Positions 23,391 to 35,275 of a stretch of DNA of 64,000 nucleotides are shown piece after piece. Every line of letters begins with the position of its first letter. Positions within the stretch are counted from its first letter, which is position 1. The position numbers and the translations under genes are program-made. A model generated the notes under the pieces. It searched no databases. It was not told where the DNA came from and saw nothing but the letters and a program-made list of their open reading frames with translations. Source of the stretch: Aselliscus stoliczkanus (taxonomy: Eukaryota; Chordata; Mammalia; Chiroptera; Hipposideridae); NCBI GenBank assembly GCA_033961575.1, contig CM066731.1, positions 62,706,001-62,770,000 on the forward strand, written 5' to 3'.

Positions 23391-24439
23391 AAACTTCCAG
23401 CATAAGACAAGTCTGAATGAAATAGCTAAATTATAAAATCAGAAAACATATCAAGGAGGCCAATTTAAATATTTCATAATTCATACTTGTGAATAAATGA
23501 GCCAACAGAGAAAGAAAAAAAAAAGATTAAATACAAAATGAGAATGAAATATAACACACAAAATAACAATTTTATGGTATAGGTGAAAACAGAGTGCCAT
23601 AATACTGCTACACTTTTAAGAATGTTTAGAATCACATAAAAGTTCACTCTAATAATGCTTTTGCAATTCGGGGATATCAAAATTAAATGTAGATTTATTT
23701 CTTTACTCTAACTCCTGCCAATTTTAAATACCATTGTGAGCTTACCATTCTCTAAAAATGGTTTCTAAAAACATAATCTAACCATAATCTTAATTGGTAA
23801 TTTGTGACTTTGCTCTAAAATGACGTGAAAAAAAGGAGAAAGAAAAACCAGGAAATATCTCAAAGGCCTCACATTAGTTGGAAAGTCACAATCTTGAAGT
23901 GGATATTCAAGAACTCAAGCAATGTTATACAGCATCGTTTCTCAGCATTACAGAGATGCTAGAATACTGATCATCCATTCCCCCACCTTTCACACAGAGC
24001 AGCCTAGCCAGGTGCTTCCAACCTCCAACAACCTCACCCACCTCTGTGCGAATCAAACATTACTTTCTACGTATACCATCATCTGAAAAAAGGTTGGGAG
24101 GCACTGATAGAGTACACTAACGCAGTTACAACCTCAACTTTAAAATATATACTCTCCAACGAGAAATTCAAAGTCTATCCTCAGTTGATGTTATTGATCC
24201 TAGAGACTAATTTCATTTTTATCAACTCAAGTAATCAAATCCTATGTTACATTTGTATACTATGTATGTTTTTAAAACACAGTTCCTCTTTCAGCTTAAG
24301 TAACCTCTTCAGCAGCAGTTAATATCCTGGTGTGGATAAGTAAGAGATCTGAAAACTTTTTAGGCAAAGACATGGTCAGAGAGGCATTCATGAATGGCAC
24401 ACCTTCTCCTAAGCACTCTAATTGAAACCCACAAAATAT

Positions 24440-24650
24440 CCATTTCCTAACCTCCTTCCACACTTTTCCTCCACAGCACTATCCTTTGTAACATACTACA
24501 ATACACAATTAACTCATATATTTTGTTCCTTACTCCCCCAACTAGACGATTATATCCACAAGGGCAGAAATCTGCTTTTGTTCACTGCTCTATCTCCAGC
24601 AACCTGACACAAAGTGGACCCTCAAAAAATAACTGATGAGCGAATGAACA
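24440..24650 (-). repeat. LINE-2 3' end-like fragment
   Basis: 'gacgattatatccacaagggcagaaatctgc', 'tttgttcactgctctatctccagcaacctg' and 'aataactgatgagcgaatgaac' are L2 3' end signatures. Similar but weaker text is at 58110-58200. Confidence 0.65.
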
Positions 24651-25569
24651 AATGTCTTAATTTGGTTGCAATTTTACATGTAGTTATTTTGAAAAAAAAG
24701 TTAAACTTTGTTAAGATGGTCAGGAGAAAAAATATGTTCACCAAAGACAGAATAACCACATAGGAAGTACTGTTGTGTTTCCAAAAGCTGGATTTATCTA
24801 TATTAAAATATTTTTCAAGATACTACCAGAAAACATGTATGAGATGTTTTTAAAATACAAATAAAAGATTTAGCTTTATTTACAATAGGGATCAGTTTCC
24901 ATTCCTCTCATCAGAAGACACAAAGAAATAAAAGGCAGTAAGACCAAGGTAGTACTTGGGACACAGAAAAATGCAGTATTACACCGGCAAGTATTTTTTC
25001 CATTGCTTAAGTCACCACATAAAATTCAAAATTATCAATATTAAGTTCTATACAGCCTTTTTTTTAAAAAAACAAACTGCCTTTTCCAGACACTTGAAGC
25101 CTAAATATAACCAGCTAATTAGTCGTGCCTACATTTTGTGAAACATAATCAAAAATATTATGGATAGTAAGTTTAATTTTTAGTCTTAAAAGAAGCAGTT
25201 TTACTCTTAACACAAATAATCTTAAATTGGTCACATAGCCCATCTACTGTTCAACTAGTTCGTGTTCCACAGTTCCTTTTTCGGCCTCAAATGACGAAAC
25301 TTCTCTAACGTCTCTGGGGAGATTAGTGTAAAGTATAATGTTTCCTGAAATTGTTCTTGTTTTTTCCCTGCACCAATTCACTGACATCTTTTCAACTCGG
25401 AATGTTATATACATTTTTTTCAATTCTGCAGGAAAAGTCCAGAGGAAGAAGCAAAGGTTAAAAAGAATACTGTATGGCAAACAGGCTGAAAGGGGATAAC
25501 CCAAAAGCACATATGTAAATGTGAAGCGACAGTGTGCATATGAGGAAGATGATGCAAAAAAGAGATTAA

Positions 25570-25610
<41 letters not shown>

Positions 25611-25668
25611 ACTGAGGAAGATGATGCAGAAAAGAGATTAAATACACACACACACACACACACACCAC
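25570..25668 (+). repeat. Two (CA)n tracts in a duplicated unit
   Basis: 'gaggaagatgatgca.aaaagagattaaatacacac' occurs twice (25540 onward and 25615 onward), each running into (CA)n of about 40 and 24 bp. An imperfect tandem duplication whose length is set by the microsatellite. Translated frames here are artefacts. Confidence 0.88.
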
Positions 25669-26099
25669 TGTTATCGCTTTGAAAGGACAAAAAAAAACCG
25701 GAAGGGGGAATCGGGAGACTTGCTTATTCTTCTAGAAACAAAAGCACAAAATACTTTAAAGAAAAATACGGTCTCTTTCTTTACTTGAGACATCAGAACT
25801 CTCCAAAGCGCTCAGTTGACACTCCAAACGGGAGGTCTACCTTCTCTTCCTATGTCTTTTGATACAGGTAGTCTTCATCTGTAAATTAAATGCAGGCTAT
25901 CGATAATGCGGAGTCAATCCCTAAAAAACTGCAATTGTGGTTGCCATCTTTGCCAGAAAAACAAAAACACAAACTCCTTGAATTTGGAACAAAGGATGAT
26001 CTTAAGTTGGAAAGCCAGAAAACCATGCATTGCCAAGTCAGGTAGATATGGCACGGGTTAACAAACACCTTCTGCCAAACTACGGTTCCACTAGAGATC

Positions 26100-27250
26100 A
26101 GGGGAAGAAGGGCAAAGGGCTGTAGTCTGACCGCGACTGCAAGGGTGGGGCACCGTAAGGGGGAAAAAAAATTGAGGGCGAGCTATCCCGGGAGGTCTAA
26201 GGGGATTGGTGCCTCGGCTCTCGGGGACATTGCACGTGAGGCAATAATGCTGACGGGCTAAGGGCAGCTTCGGGGAAAATGTGAAAGTGGGCTGCTGCTC
26301 GTGGAAGAGTGCGGAGGCTGACCGAGTAAGGTACCCAAGGATTAAGAGTCAAAGAGAAGGCGAGCCGAGGGGCCGAGCAGCGACATGCCAGCGTGGGAGG
26401 CCTAAGCAGGGCCGCGAGGAGCTCTTGCATCCAGCCGTCTGCTCCTGGAACGCCTCGCAGCCCCCCCCCCCCAGCCCCTCTCAGGGCCGCTCCTGCCCGG
26501 GCTACAGCGGCCAGAGCAGCTGTTTCCGCCAGGCCGGGACAGCGGAGGAAAAGGCATCCCTGGGTCCGCCGGGGAGGCCTGCAGCGGCCGTCTGTACAAG
26601 CGGGACAGGACTCCCGGACTACTGGCGCCGAGCCCACGCCAAACTTCGCCCTTCCCTCCCCTTGGCCTTTTTTATCCCCCAACTTCCCAGCCAGCTGGTG
26701 TCCGCTTCGGCCAAACGATACCGCCCCCCCCCCCCCCGCCCTTCTTCTCGCCGCTTCTCACCCTTCCCCGATGCCCTAACGCTGGGGAAGGACGGGCCAC
26801 CAGGGCCGCTCCCGAACCCGCCGGGGTGCCCTGGAGTCCCAGATACCGCCCCCGACGAAACGCTCCCATCCTTTCCGCGCTTCCCTCGCCCGCCCAGATG
26901 CTGCAAACTCCTCTCACCTGCATTGACGCCATGATGGAACCATCCCCCCCCCAAAGCTGGTGAGGCCAGAGACGCAGGGGGCGGAGCTGCCGTGCTTACG
27001 TCACGCCGTGGGGGCTCAGCCGCCCGGGCGCGGGAGGCGGGGCTTCCGATGGATGGGAATCGCGTGAAAGGGATTGGCTGGCGCGCTGGGCGCCCGCGGG
27101 GAGGGGCGGGGCGGGGCGCGGTGATCCGCGCTGTCAGTGCCCTCAGTTTCATCCAGCTCTCTGGCGCCCGCTGCCAGCCCACCCGCCATCCCTACCGCTT
27201 AGGAAAGGCCGCTCCGGTTCTGATCTGGCCACGATTGTTTTTATTTGTTT
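26100..27250 (-). promoter_or_regulatory. UBE2W: UBE2W CpG-island promoter
   Basis: This GC- and CpG-rich block surrounds the UBE2W start exon. Upstream of the ATG (right of 26932) it has a CRE/ATF-like TTACGTCA at 26997-27004, an inverted CCAAT (ATTGG) near 27073, and a run of Sp1-type GGGCGGGGCGGGGCG around 27102-27120. There is no TATA box at an obvious spacing. Transcription probably starts between about 26950 and 27130. The downstream half (26100-26900) is the 5' end of intron 1 and contains C homopolymers near 26461-26472 and 26726-26737, which may be assembly-sensitive. Long frames here on both strands are GC-driven and not gene-like. Confidence 0.75.
26918..26932 (-). CDS. UBE2W: UBE2W first coding exon (N-terminal five residues)
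   Basis: This is the start of ubiquitin-conjugating enzyme E2 W. Read on the minus strand, ATG at 26932-26930 opens five codons (MASMQ) and the exon ends at a GTGAG donor. The start has A at -3 and G at +4, a good Kozak context, and lies in a CpG island. The next exon (8422-8513) continues in phase with K-R-L-Q. UBE2W is a small E2 that attaches ubiquitin to the alpha-amino group of substrates with disordered N-termini, and it works with RING and U-box E3s. Only five residues are encoded here, so the identification depends on the two downstream exons. The catalytic cysteine exon lies outside the window. Confidence 0.9.
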
Positions 27251-28008
27251 GTACCTCGAGATGGTGAGGATGTCCTGACCCCGTGAGTTTTGGGGGTTTT
27301 TTTTGTTTTGTTTTTCCAACCACAGGTGTATGGTTTACAGATTTTTCCCTTTTGGATGTCTTTTCCACACCATGGCGCCCACTTTCACACCTTTGGGGCC
27401 AGATAAAAACTTTCCGCGGGGCTGCTTTTTGGACTTTTCGAATCTGAAAGGTTTCTCGTATTCTTGTTTGGGGAACAGACACACAGATGTCCTTGTACAA
27501 TGAGATAAGGATTGAAAGCAGAACAACATTTTGCTTTCAAGACCTGGGAAGATTTGCAGAGCTGAAATTTGCCCAAAAGGGAAGAGAAATTTTTGAAGTT
27601 TTTCGTCTGTGTGCGATTTCCGCCCCTTCACCCAGCCCCTCAAGTTAAAAGTTCACGTGTGTATCAGCAATAGTTACCGTTGTCACAGCATTGACATTGG
27701 ATGAGACATTTGCCCCTAGACATGAATTTCTTTTTTTAGTACCAGCATCACGTTATAATATACACATATCTTCTATCACAGCCAGATTTCTCTTCAACCC
27801 GTTTCATGGTGGGCAGTTTTGTGGTCATTCGACTTAGGGTATGTACCTGAGCAGGGAAAGCTGAACATACGGAATTTATTCTGGGAATGCACCAGTTCTG
27901 CCAACATTTATCAGATGTCACGTTTTCAGAAAGCTATTACAGAATTCAGGATGTTGATTTATAAGAGGAAGGTGAAAGCCAAAGGCTTGCACCTTGTGTT
28001 CTAGCTCT
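27251..28008. other. Intergenic DNA upstream of UBE2W
   Basis: No repeat recognised. Moderately GC-rich to about 27650, then AT-rich. Overlapping frames on both strands at 27200-27640 are not gene-like. Confidence 0.5.
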
Positions 28009-28021
28009 AAAAAAATTAAGG

Positions 28022-28128
28022 TAGGGGGCCGGCCAAGTGGCGTGGTGGTTAAGCGTTGGCTTGGGACGCCAGCAGCCCCGGTTCGGGTCCCGCATATGAG
28101 GGCCAGTGACATTTCCCTCAAGAAAAAA
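28022..28128 (+). mobile_element. SINE form A
   Basis: Duplication aaaaaaattaagg (28009-28021, 28129-28141). The end reads 'gacatttccctcaag', a variant of 'gacactgccctc'. Confidence 0.9.
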
Positions 28129-28432
28129 AAAAAAATTAAGGCACCTGATACATTGAGTGGAAAACTTTTTCTTTACTAAAAATCTGTCATTTTACTAATT
28201 TAGAGATCTTTTAGAAATTTCTAGAAGTTCAGATTTAAATATAAGAGCAGGGTAGGATATCATCCTTTCTGCTGTTAAGCTAGATTGTGTTCTCTTTGAA
28301 ATTCCCTAATGTATAATGTGTTCACAAAGGAAAAAGATCTTTAAAATACACCAATTATTCTGTTATAATAATAAACACACTATTCGTCATCACTACAGAG
28401 GAAGTTATATTAATATCCTTTTTTTCTCTCAG

Positions 28433-28582
28433 ACTTCCACACTCCTTGCCAGAAATGAGCTGGCTTTCCCTTTGTTGTGCGAAGTGACTCTGTTCTTAAG
28501 GAATGTTTGGAGGCTCTTGGCAACCAAGAATCATCCAGAAGCACATCAGGTGTTAGCCCAGTGCATTGGCAACATTTCAACT
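28433..28582 (+). other. Exon-like segment, unassigned
   Basis: A 150-bp stretch is preceded by a strong polypyrimidine acceptor, 'tttttttctctcag', and followed by a good donor, 'ct|gtgagtaa'. It is open throughout in one frame (T-S-T-L-L-A-R-N-E-L-A-F-P). I do not recognise the sequence and see no partner exon on the plus strand. It could be an exon of a non-coding transcript, a relic, or chance. Confidence 0.25.
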
Positions 28583-29769
28583 GTGAGTAAAACCCATATA
28601 TTCCAATGAAAAAGGAAAGCTTTTCCAGATTTATTTTCTTGTGGAGATTTTTTATCCCTATGATGTCAGAAAATGGCTCCAGGAGATCAGATTTTACCTC
28701 TAAGGGTCAGTCGGTTTAAAAGCTGATTCTCCCTAAGGTATAAGTGACATCAGATGACCTCACAGACAAAGTATTATGACATCATCAGAACCAACAACCT
28801 GCCATTACAAACACTAATAAGGAAGAAAAGGGGTTGCAAAAATCTTGACAATCCTCATAGTGAAATCAACATTTGGTCCCTAGATTTTATATGTGTTAAA
28901 AAGGTTCATAATAGGAGGGAAAAGTCAGTACCAGGCTTATCTTTCCTAGGAAATAGTACATAATTACCTCACCATCTTCTTTATTCTTTCATTAATATAT
29001 AATAGAAAGTCCCAGTGTACTCAGGAGCTAAAACAGTGATTTTCAGATGGGGTGGGGCATATAATTATAACCAAAGAGCATGAAATTTTTATATCTAAAA
29101 CACTTGATTACACAATGTTTGAAGACTAGGCTCACATATCATTTCTTTAGAGTGGGGCTTACTATCAGGCAAAAGGTAAAATGTCTGACAATCCCAAAAG
29201 TGGGAGAGGAAGTGGAGTTTTCATAAGCTCTGTAGGAGTGAAATTGGTATAATCACTTTGTAAATAGTTCAGCAACAGTAAAGTAAAAGTTTCCCATACC
29301 TTTAAAGATTCTTTCTAATAGCATAAGTTGCAATAAAAGATATTTAAGGGACATATTAAACAAATGTTAACTTTGTTTGGATCCTCATTCAAACAAACCA
29401 AATGTAAAAAAAAAATTTTTTGAGACAACTAGAAGAAATTTAAACATAAAATGGATATTAGGTGACACAAAGGAATAATTACAATTTTGTGAGTTGGAGC
29501 ATGATATTCCTTTTTAAATTTACACAGCAATTAGAAATAACCACCAGGTTTGAGGAGGTGATTCTCTGTCATCTCAGAAACTACCCCCACCTCACCTCCC
29601 TGGAAGAAAAAAAAAACAAAACAGGACAGACCCAAGCTGTTTATGTGCCTGAGGTCTTTCCTTCCAAGGAAAAGGCAGAACCTGTGACAGAGAGGACTAA
29701 AAGCAGCTGCATTTTCTGGCAAAAAAAGGGGGGAAAATATGGGAAACCAAATAGCCTAGTATCTTGAAG
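28583..29769. other. Intergenic DNA, unassigned
   Basis: AT-rich. 'tttcagatggggtggggcatataattataacc' and neighbouring text may be old repeat. No gene evidence. Confidence 0.5.
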
Positions 29770-29940
29770 GACCCATGTGTTACAAAAGGCACTAGACTTG
29801 TAATCAAAAGGCGTAGATTTGAATCATAGATACTTCTTAAGAGTTGGTCATTTAAACATATCTGGACCTTAGTTTTGTCATCTGTAAAACAGAGATAAAA
29901 ATGCCAGCATATGGTTTCGAGTGGAGTCTCAATGAGATCA
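29770..29940 (+). repeat. MIR element
   Basis: 'actagacttgtaatcaaaagg', 'ggaccttagttttgtcatctgtaaaacagagataa' and 'tctcaatgagatcatg' match MIR core and 3' end. Confidence 0.8.
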
Positions 29941-30363
29941 TGTTTGAAGGATCTTCATGAACTGAACAGCACGATGTGGATGAGACATGATACCTACTTT
30001 ATCTTTTAAATTACTCTGTTCTCTCTTCAGTGGGCAGAGGTGATGTTGGCTAGAGATAAATGGGGTATATGACAGTGACTGAGAAATACCTCTCCCAAGA
30101 TACCCATATTTCCTATCACTGTGAACACAAAAGAGTCTGGGCAGACACTCTGCTCTGAGCTGAGCTTGCCTTAGACAAACTTTCAAGGTGGGGATGTGCT
30201 GCCTCTCCCCACCCCACCCAGTGTCCTTGCCCACATGTGGCATCCACCCAGACCTGCCTTTATGATAACAGCTATCTTGGATTGAATATTTACATGTGCC
30301 ACACCAGCACTAATGAGAGGTACTTGTATTTCCTGTATTATTTAATCTTTAAAACACAACTAG

Positions 30364-30888
30364 GGCCGCCCGAATGGCTCAGTTGGTTAAGAGTTGGCTT
30401 GGAGCTCGTGCTCTGAGCAACAGGGATGCTGGTTCGATTCCCACATGGGCCAGTGAACGCTGCGCCCTAGTTGATCTGTCACTGAGCTGCCAACAGATGG
30501 CAGGATGGTTCAGCTGGTGTAACAACAAGATTGCCTGTTTAATGGTGGGTTACGCCGACCCGCAACTAAAAGGCTGAACTCAGCACCTTGAGCAGAGCTG
30601 CCACCCAGATGGCTCAGAGAATAGAGCATGCACTCTTAACAACAAGGCTGCTGGTTCGACTCCCACATGGGATAGTGGCTATGCCCACCTACAACTAAGA
30701 TTGAACACAGCACCTTGAGCTTAGAGGCCATGAGCTGCCCACAAGAAGCCAGATGGCTACTGGCACCCTCCACAACGAAGATTGAAGAACAACAACTTGG
30801 CTGGTCCCCTCCCCCAATTTCTTAACACTGTTCCCCTACCTCAATTCCAATAAAATCTTTGGAAAAAAAAAAAAACAAACAAAAAAAC
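30364..30888 (+). mobile_element. SINE form D (long, Ves-like)
   Basis: The most complete D copy, with three tRNA-like modules ('gaatggctcagttggttaag', 'agatggctcagagaatagag', 'agatggctactgg') and repeats of 'ggttcgattcccacatggg' type. The tail reads 'cacaacgaagattgaagaac', 'aacaacttggctgg' and 'caataaaatctttgg'. Duplication aaaacacaactag (30351-30363, 30889-30901). Confidence 0.88.
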
Positions 30889-30899
30889 AAAACACAACT

Positions 30900-31030
30900 A
30901 GGAGGTACATGAACCAAGTCCCATTTTCCAGGTAAGGAAGCAAGCTTAGAGAGGCTGGGGAATGTGCCAAAGTCACCCTGTTTATGAATAGCAGTCGGAA
31001 TTCTACCTTGGGAACTCAAATTCCATGACT
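30900..31030 (-). repeat. Probable MIR fragment
   Basis: 'cccattttccaggtaaggaagcaagcttagagaggctgggg' and 'tgccaaagtcaccc' look like reverse-complement MIR. A similar weak match occurs at 42570-42660 ('ggtgatttgtgcaagatcacatggc'). Confidence 0.55.
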
Positions 31031-31938
31031 ACAGATTGAATTATTTAACTAATACACAGCCCTGTCCTTCCAATTCCTTTTCTTAATGACCCAAATCAAT
31101 GAAGTTTGAAAATAAAAGTAACACTAATCAAATCGATTCATTTTAAACTATGAAGCTTAATAGGCAAGGTGGATTTTACATTTCACCCAGAGTAGCTGAT
31201 GCCCCAAAATATATCTAATTGGTGAATTTTCATTTTGACAAAATACAAAAAATAAATAAATGGCAATTTTTACCAAAAAGCATATATTGAATGGCAGGCA
31301 CTGGGGATATAAAGATGAGTAACATTCTGTCCCCATATTCACATTGCTTACAGTTAGGAAAACCTGAAAGAAAGGATTTTGATAGAATATGGAAAATCTA
31401 CTTACTGGCTACGATGGGATCATAAGTGAGAGTTACATGGTCTTGCCTAGGAGCTGAAGATGGCTTCCTGAAAGAGCCACGGCCTGAGGAGAGGGGAAAA
31501 GGTGTCGAAGAGCAGCTTTCCAGGCAGAGGGAGCATGATCCATGTAATTGGTGTTTACAGAGGATGAGTTTGTTATCACCCAAAGGAAACTGATGGAAGG
31601 TGGAAGACGAGGCAGGCAAGACCTGGTCACAGAAGGCTTGGTTGGCTGACTTTATCTTAGAAACCATGTGGCAAATTTGAGGTATTTTCAAATGGGAAGT
31701 GGTGAGGTCACATTTGTGTTTTCGAATGACTGCTCTGGTGGCCAAACAGATTTGATCAGGTAAGATCAGAAAAGGTGGCTATTGTAAGGGTGTAAGAGAT
31801 GGAGGATGAGGGCTTGGACTAGGGCAAGTAGAGGAAGGACAAGGTCTCTAGAGATATTTAGGAAGGGGAACAGGACAGGACTGAGATTTGTTGTATATAG
31901 GGCACAAGGAAAGAGTGGGGTGCCAGGTTTCTGATTTG
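31031..31938. other. Intergenic DNA with old repeat traces
   Basis: 'ggcaggcactggggatataaagatgagtaac' (31294-31324) is MIR/L2-like. 31670-31870 resembles L2 body text. Frames of 60-115 codons at 31398-31745 show no domain. Confidence 0.5.
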
Positions 31939-31954
31939 AAAATACAGGAGTTGG

Positions 31955-32173
31955 GCCGGCTGAGTGGTGCGGTGGTTAAGCACTGGCTTAGGAAGCCAGC
32001 GGCCCTGGTTCGGTCCCACATATGAAGGCCACTGACACTGCCCTCAAAAAAAAAAAAGAGTGCGAGCTAAGCTCTGAGCAACAGCAGTTTGAGGCCCAGC
32101 CCAAGCTGAGGTGCTGCTGAGCTGCCAACAGGTGGCAGGATGGCTCAGCTAAAAAATATAAAAAAATAAAAAT
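31955..32173 (+). mobile_element. Composite SINE: form A head joined to form C 3' part
   Basis: A complete A (31955-32056, with internal A-run) runs straight into the 3' two thirds of a C ('gagtgcgagctaagctctgag' to 'ggctcagctaaaaaata'). One 16-bp duplication, aaaatacaggagttgg (31939-31954, 32174-32189), encloses the whole, so it inserted as a dimer. Confidence 0.88.
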
Positions 32174-32328
32174 AAAATACAGGAGTTGGTAGAAATAGAA
32201 GGAATGAAAGTAAAGGAAAAAATAATTCATTTTGGACATGTTTGAGGATTTTAAGCTTCCTATAGGACATCTAACATACCTTTTTCAAGTGGAAGTTGTA
32301 AAATCTATCTAAAATGAATTCACTAGGA

Positions 32329-32476
32329 TGCGCCGGCCGAGTGGCTCAGTTGGTTAAGAGCTCGCTCATGAGTGAGAGCTGAGCACTGAGCAACAGCTGT
32401 TCGAGGCCAGCCCGAGCTGAGTTGCCGTTGAGCTGCCAAAAGGTGGCAGGATGGCTCAGCTAAAAAAAAATAAAAT
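32329..32476 (+). mobile_element. SINE form C
   Basis: Clean C copy with a perfect 18-bp duplication, aaaatgaattcactagga (32311-32328, 32477-32494). Form C is thus a mobile unit in its own right. Confidence 0.93.
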
Positions 32477-32494
32477 AAAATGAATTCACTAGGA

Positions 32495-33347
32495 AATCCT
32501 GGGAACAGAGGCTTAACTGATATGGAAGATTTTTTCTCTTAGTTTCTGTGGTGAACAAGATAGTCTGTAGTCTCCAGACTCATATCCATCCTATAAATAT
32601 CCTGTTCAGTAACCCCAGTGGAGAGTTCTAGTAGCAAAAATCTGGGAGGGGCTCTGATTGGCTTAGCTTTAATCAGCTCCATCTTTCAACCAATCAGTGA
32701 TGAAAGAGGTGAGGTATTCTGGTTGGGCCTGGTCTGACTCTCATCGTATGGGTGGGACCGGGGTCAGCCACACTCACATCACATGTAATGAGACCTTCCC
32801 TATAAGAAAGGCTGCTTATACTAGAATGAGGGTCCATAAGAAGAGAGATACCAGAGAAATAAAAAGTACAGAAATCCACTACTATATCTAAAGGGAATAT
32901 ATTAGGCAGACAATTCTATAATACATCATATGCCTTAAGCTGGAGAGGGTAGAGAGAAGCTTTCATTTAAGTGAAATTTTAGATTATAACATTAGATGGA
33001 TTGAAATTTTTTATTGACTGATAGAAGACTACTTTTGTAACAGAGGGACTGGAGGAGTTCTGGCACCTTGTTGAGATTCCATCCAGGGCAAGGAAAGCCC
33101 AAGAAGCAGGTTTGAAAGTGGTGGGATACAGCTACTCATGGAGTCCAGCTCATTCAGTAAAATGATTACATTTGAAAGCATGAAAATAAGGAGATCACCC
33201 CAAGAGAGAGTGTAGGAGAAAGAAAAACATGATGCTGAGGTCGGAGACTAAGAAAACACCAATATTTAAGAGGAAGAGAGTGGCCTAGAAGCCAAAAGTC
33301 TGCGTAGGTTGTCAATAAAGTAAATTCATCCAAAAGGATTAGTAAAA
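32495..33347. other. Intergenic DNA, unassigned
   Basis: 'agctccatctttcaaccaatcag' and the following region show no recognisable gene. Some text at 33050-33300 may belong to an old repeat. Confidence 0.45.
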
Positions 33348-33473
<126 letters not shown>

Positions 33474-33844
33474 ACTGAACTGGCAATGTTGTATACATCA
33501 GTGACCTGCCTCAGATTACTTGTTGAATGGTGAAATGAACTGGTAAGTGAAGATACAGAGATACCAAGAGGCTTAGCTAAGAAGAGAAAGAGGGAGATTA
33601 GACTGTACCAGATAAGAGACAAATGCAAGGTCAAGAGTAGGAGGGAGTTTTGTTTCGTGTTTGTTTTCAGAAATAGAATGATGAAAGAGCTGCAAAATAG
33701 AGGTTCTTGTTAAACCACAACATGAGGCTGCAAACAGCTGGTCAAATAGGAAATTCTACAAGACAAATGATGCAATTTCTTCAATAAATGGTTACCTAAG
33801 GGGAAAAAAATGAGGACACAAATTACTAATACCAGAAATAAGTA

Positions 33845-33940
33845 GGGCCGGCCGAGTGGTGCAGTGGTTAAGCGCTGGGCCCCGGTTTGTTCCCACAGGT
33901 GAGGGCCAGTGACACTGCCCTAAAAAAAAAAAAAAAAAAA
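33845..33940 (+). mobile_element. SINE form A with internal deletion
   Basis: 'gggccggccgagtggtgcag' head lacking the 'cttgggaagccagcgg' segment; long A-tail. Lies beside the old L1. Confidence 0.85.
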
Positions 33941-33949
33941 ATGAAAGAG

Positions 33950-34540
33950 GGGACATCACTACAAATCCCATGGACATTAAAAGCAGAATAATGGAATATT
34001 ATGAACAACTTTATGCTCACATATATAATAACGAAGATGAAATGGACCAATTTCTTGAAAAACACAATCTGCCAAAACTCAGACAAGGAGTACTAGACAT
34101 GTCAATAGGTCTACATCTATTAAAGAAGTTTAATCAATAATTAATAACCTTCCAAAGTAAAAAATACCTGGTCCAGATAGGTTCACTGGAGAATTATACC
34201 AAGCATTTAAGGAAGAAATGTTACAATCCTCTATAAATCTTTTTCAGAAGATAGAAGCAAAGGGAATCTTTCTAACTCATTCTATGAAGCCAGCAATACC
34301 TTAATACCAAAACCAAAGACATTATAAAAAAACCACAGAACAATGTATCTCATTAATGTAGATGCAAAAATCCTCAATAAAATATTGGCATATCTAGTCT
34401 AACAATGTATAAAAAGTTATACAGCATGATCAAATGGTAATTTTTCCAGGTATGCAAGGTTGTTCAACATTCAAAATCAGTTAATGTAATCCATCCTATC
34501 AAGACTAAAAAAAAAATCACACGAACAAAACTCAACACTC
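33950..34540 (+). mobile_element. Old L1 ORF2 fragment, left of the HAL1-like insertion
   Basis: This is decayed L1 ORF2 from the region upstream of the reverse transcriptase core. Typical strings are 'tatgaacaactttatgctcac', 'gaccaatttcttgaaaaacac', 'ggtccagataggttcactgg' (the degraded P-G-P-D-G-F-T-G motif) and 'ataccaaaaccaaagaca'. Stops and gaps are frequent. It continues at 37360 after the HAL1-like insertion. Confidence 0.8.
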
Positions 34541-35275
34541 GAGACTTCCGGTAAAATGGCGCAATAGACAGACACTGTGCTAACTGCCTCCCAGGATCAC
34601 ACCAAAATTACAAACAAATTATACAGCATTCAACCCTGGAGGTCCCCGGAACACTGGAGGAACAGAACCACTAAATGAAGAACTTAAAGAGGAAGCCGCG
34701 TCGGGTCTGGTAGGACGGGCTGGTAGGACGGGCTGGTAGGACGGGCGGAGACGAGAGAGGGCAAACCCCGTGAGGGAGGTCCCAGCTGTGGAGAGGCTTC
34801 TCTGGTTGTGGGAGAGACCCTCCGGCCGCACTCCAAGCTCACCAGCCCAGAGCTCCTTTGCCAGGAAGGAGTTCTAAGATAGCTGGCAGTAAATTAGTGA
34901 GGACTCTCTTTGCTCAGCTCGGTGAGGCTAAGAGCGGCTGGAGAATCAGTGGGGCCGGCGCCCGGGCTTGCTCGCCGGTGAGCACTTACCTGGTTCCTGG
35001 TGGAGGGAGTGGCTGTGTGAGCCGGGAGCCTGCGGGGACGGACTGAACGGAGCACCTTTGGTGCAAAGACTGGAGGTTTTTAGACTGTTGTTCCCGTGGT
35101 GCGGAGCTTGCACGCGAGTGGTGTAGGGAGGACGCCATTTTGTCGGGCTTGAGCCCTCCCACGAAGGATCAGGTCCAAGACCTAAGTGGTCTGGTGGAAT
35201 TGGCGCAGAAGTGCGTGTGTGCGTGAGCCTGCGCCTGTGGCCTTGAATCCCCACCCTCTGCCCAGCTTATACTGC

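Larger units (their letters stand above)
21445..26100. other. UBE2W intron 1, right part
   Basis: Besides the two A SINEs (22999-23125, 23280-23390), the L2-like stretch at 24440-24650 and the CA duplication, this 4.6 kb is unique AT-rich intron. Text at 22500-22620 has a faint L2 look. Confidence 0.5.

Noticed and set aside
26197..27182. Long proline/arginine-rich frames in the UBE2W CpG island
   Set aside because: Overlapping frames on both strands are expected from low stop-codon density in GC-rich DNA. No family resemblance or splice logic supports them.
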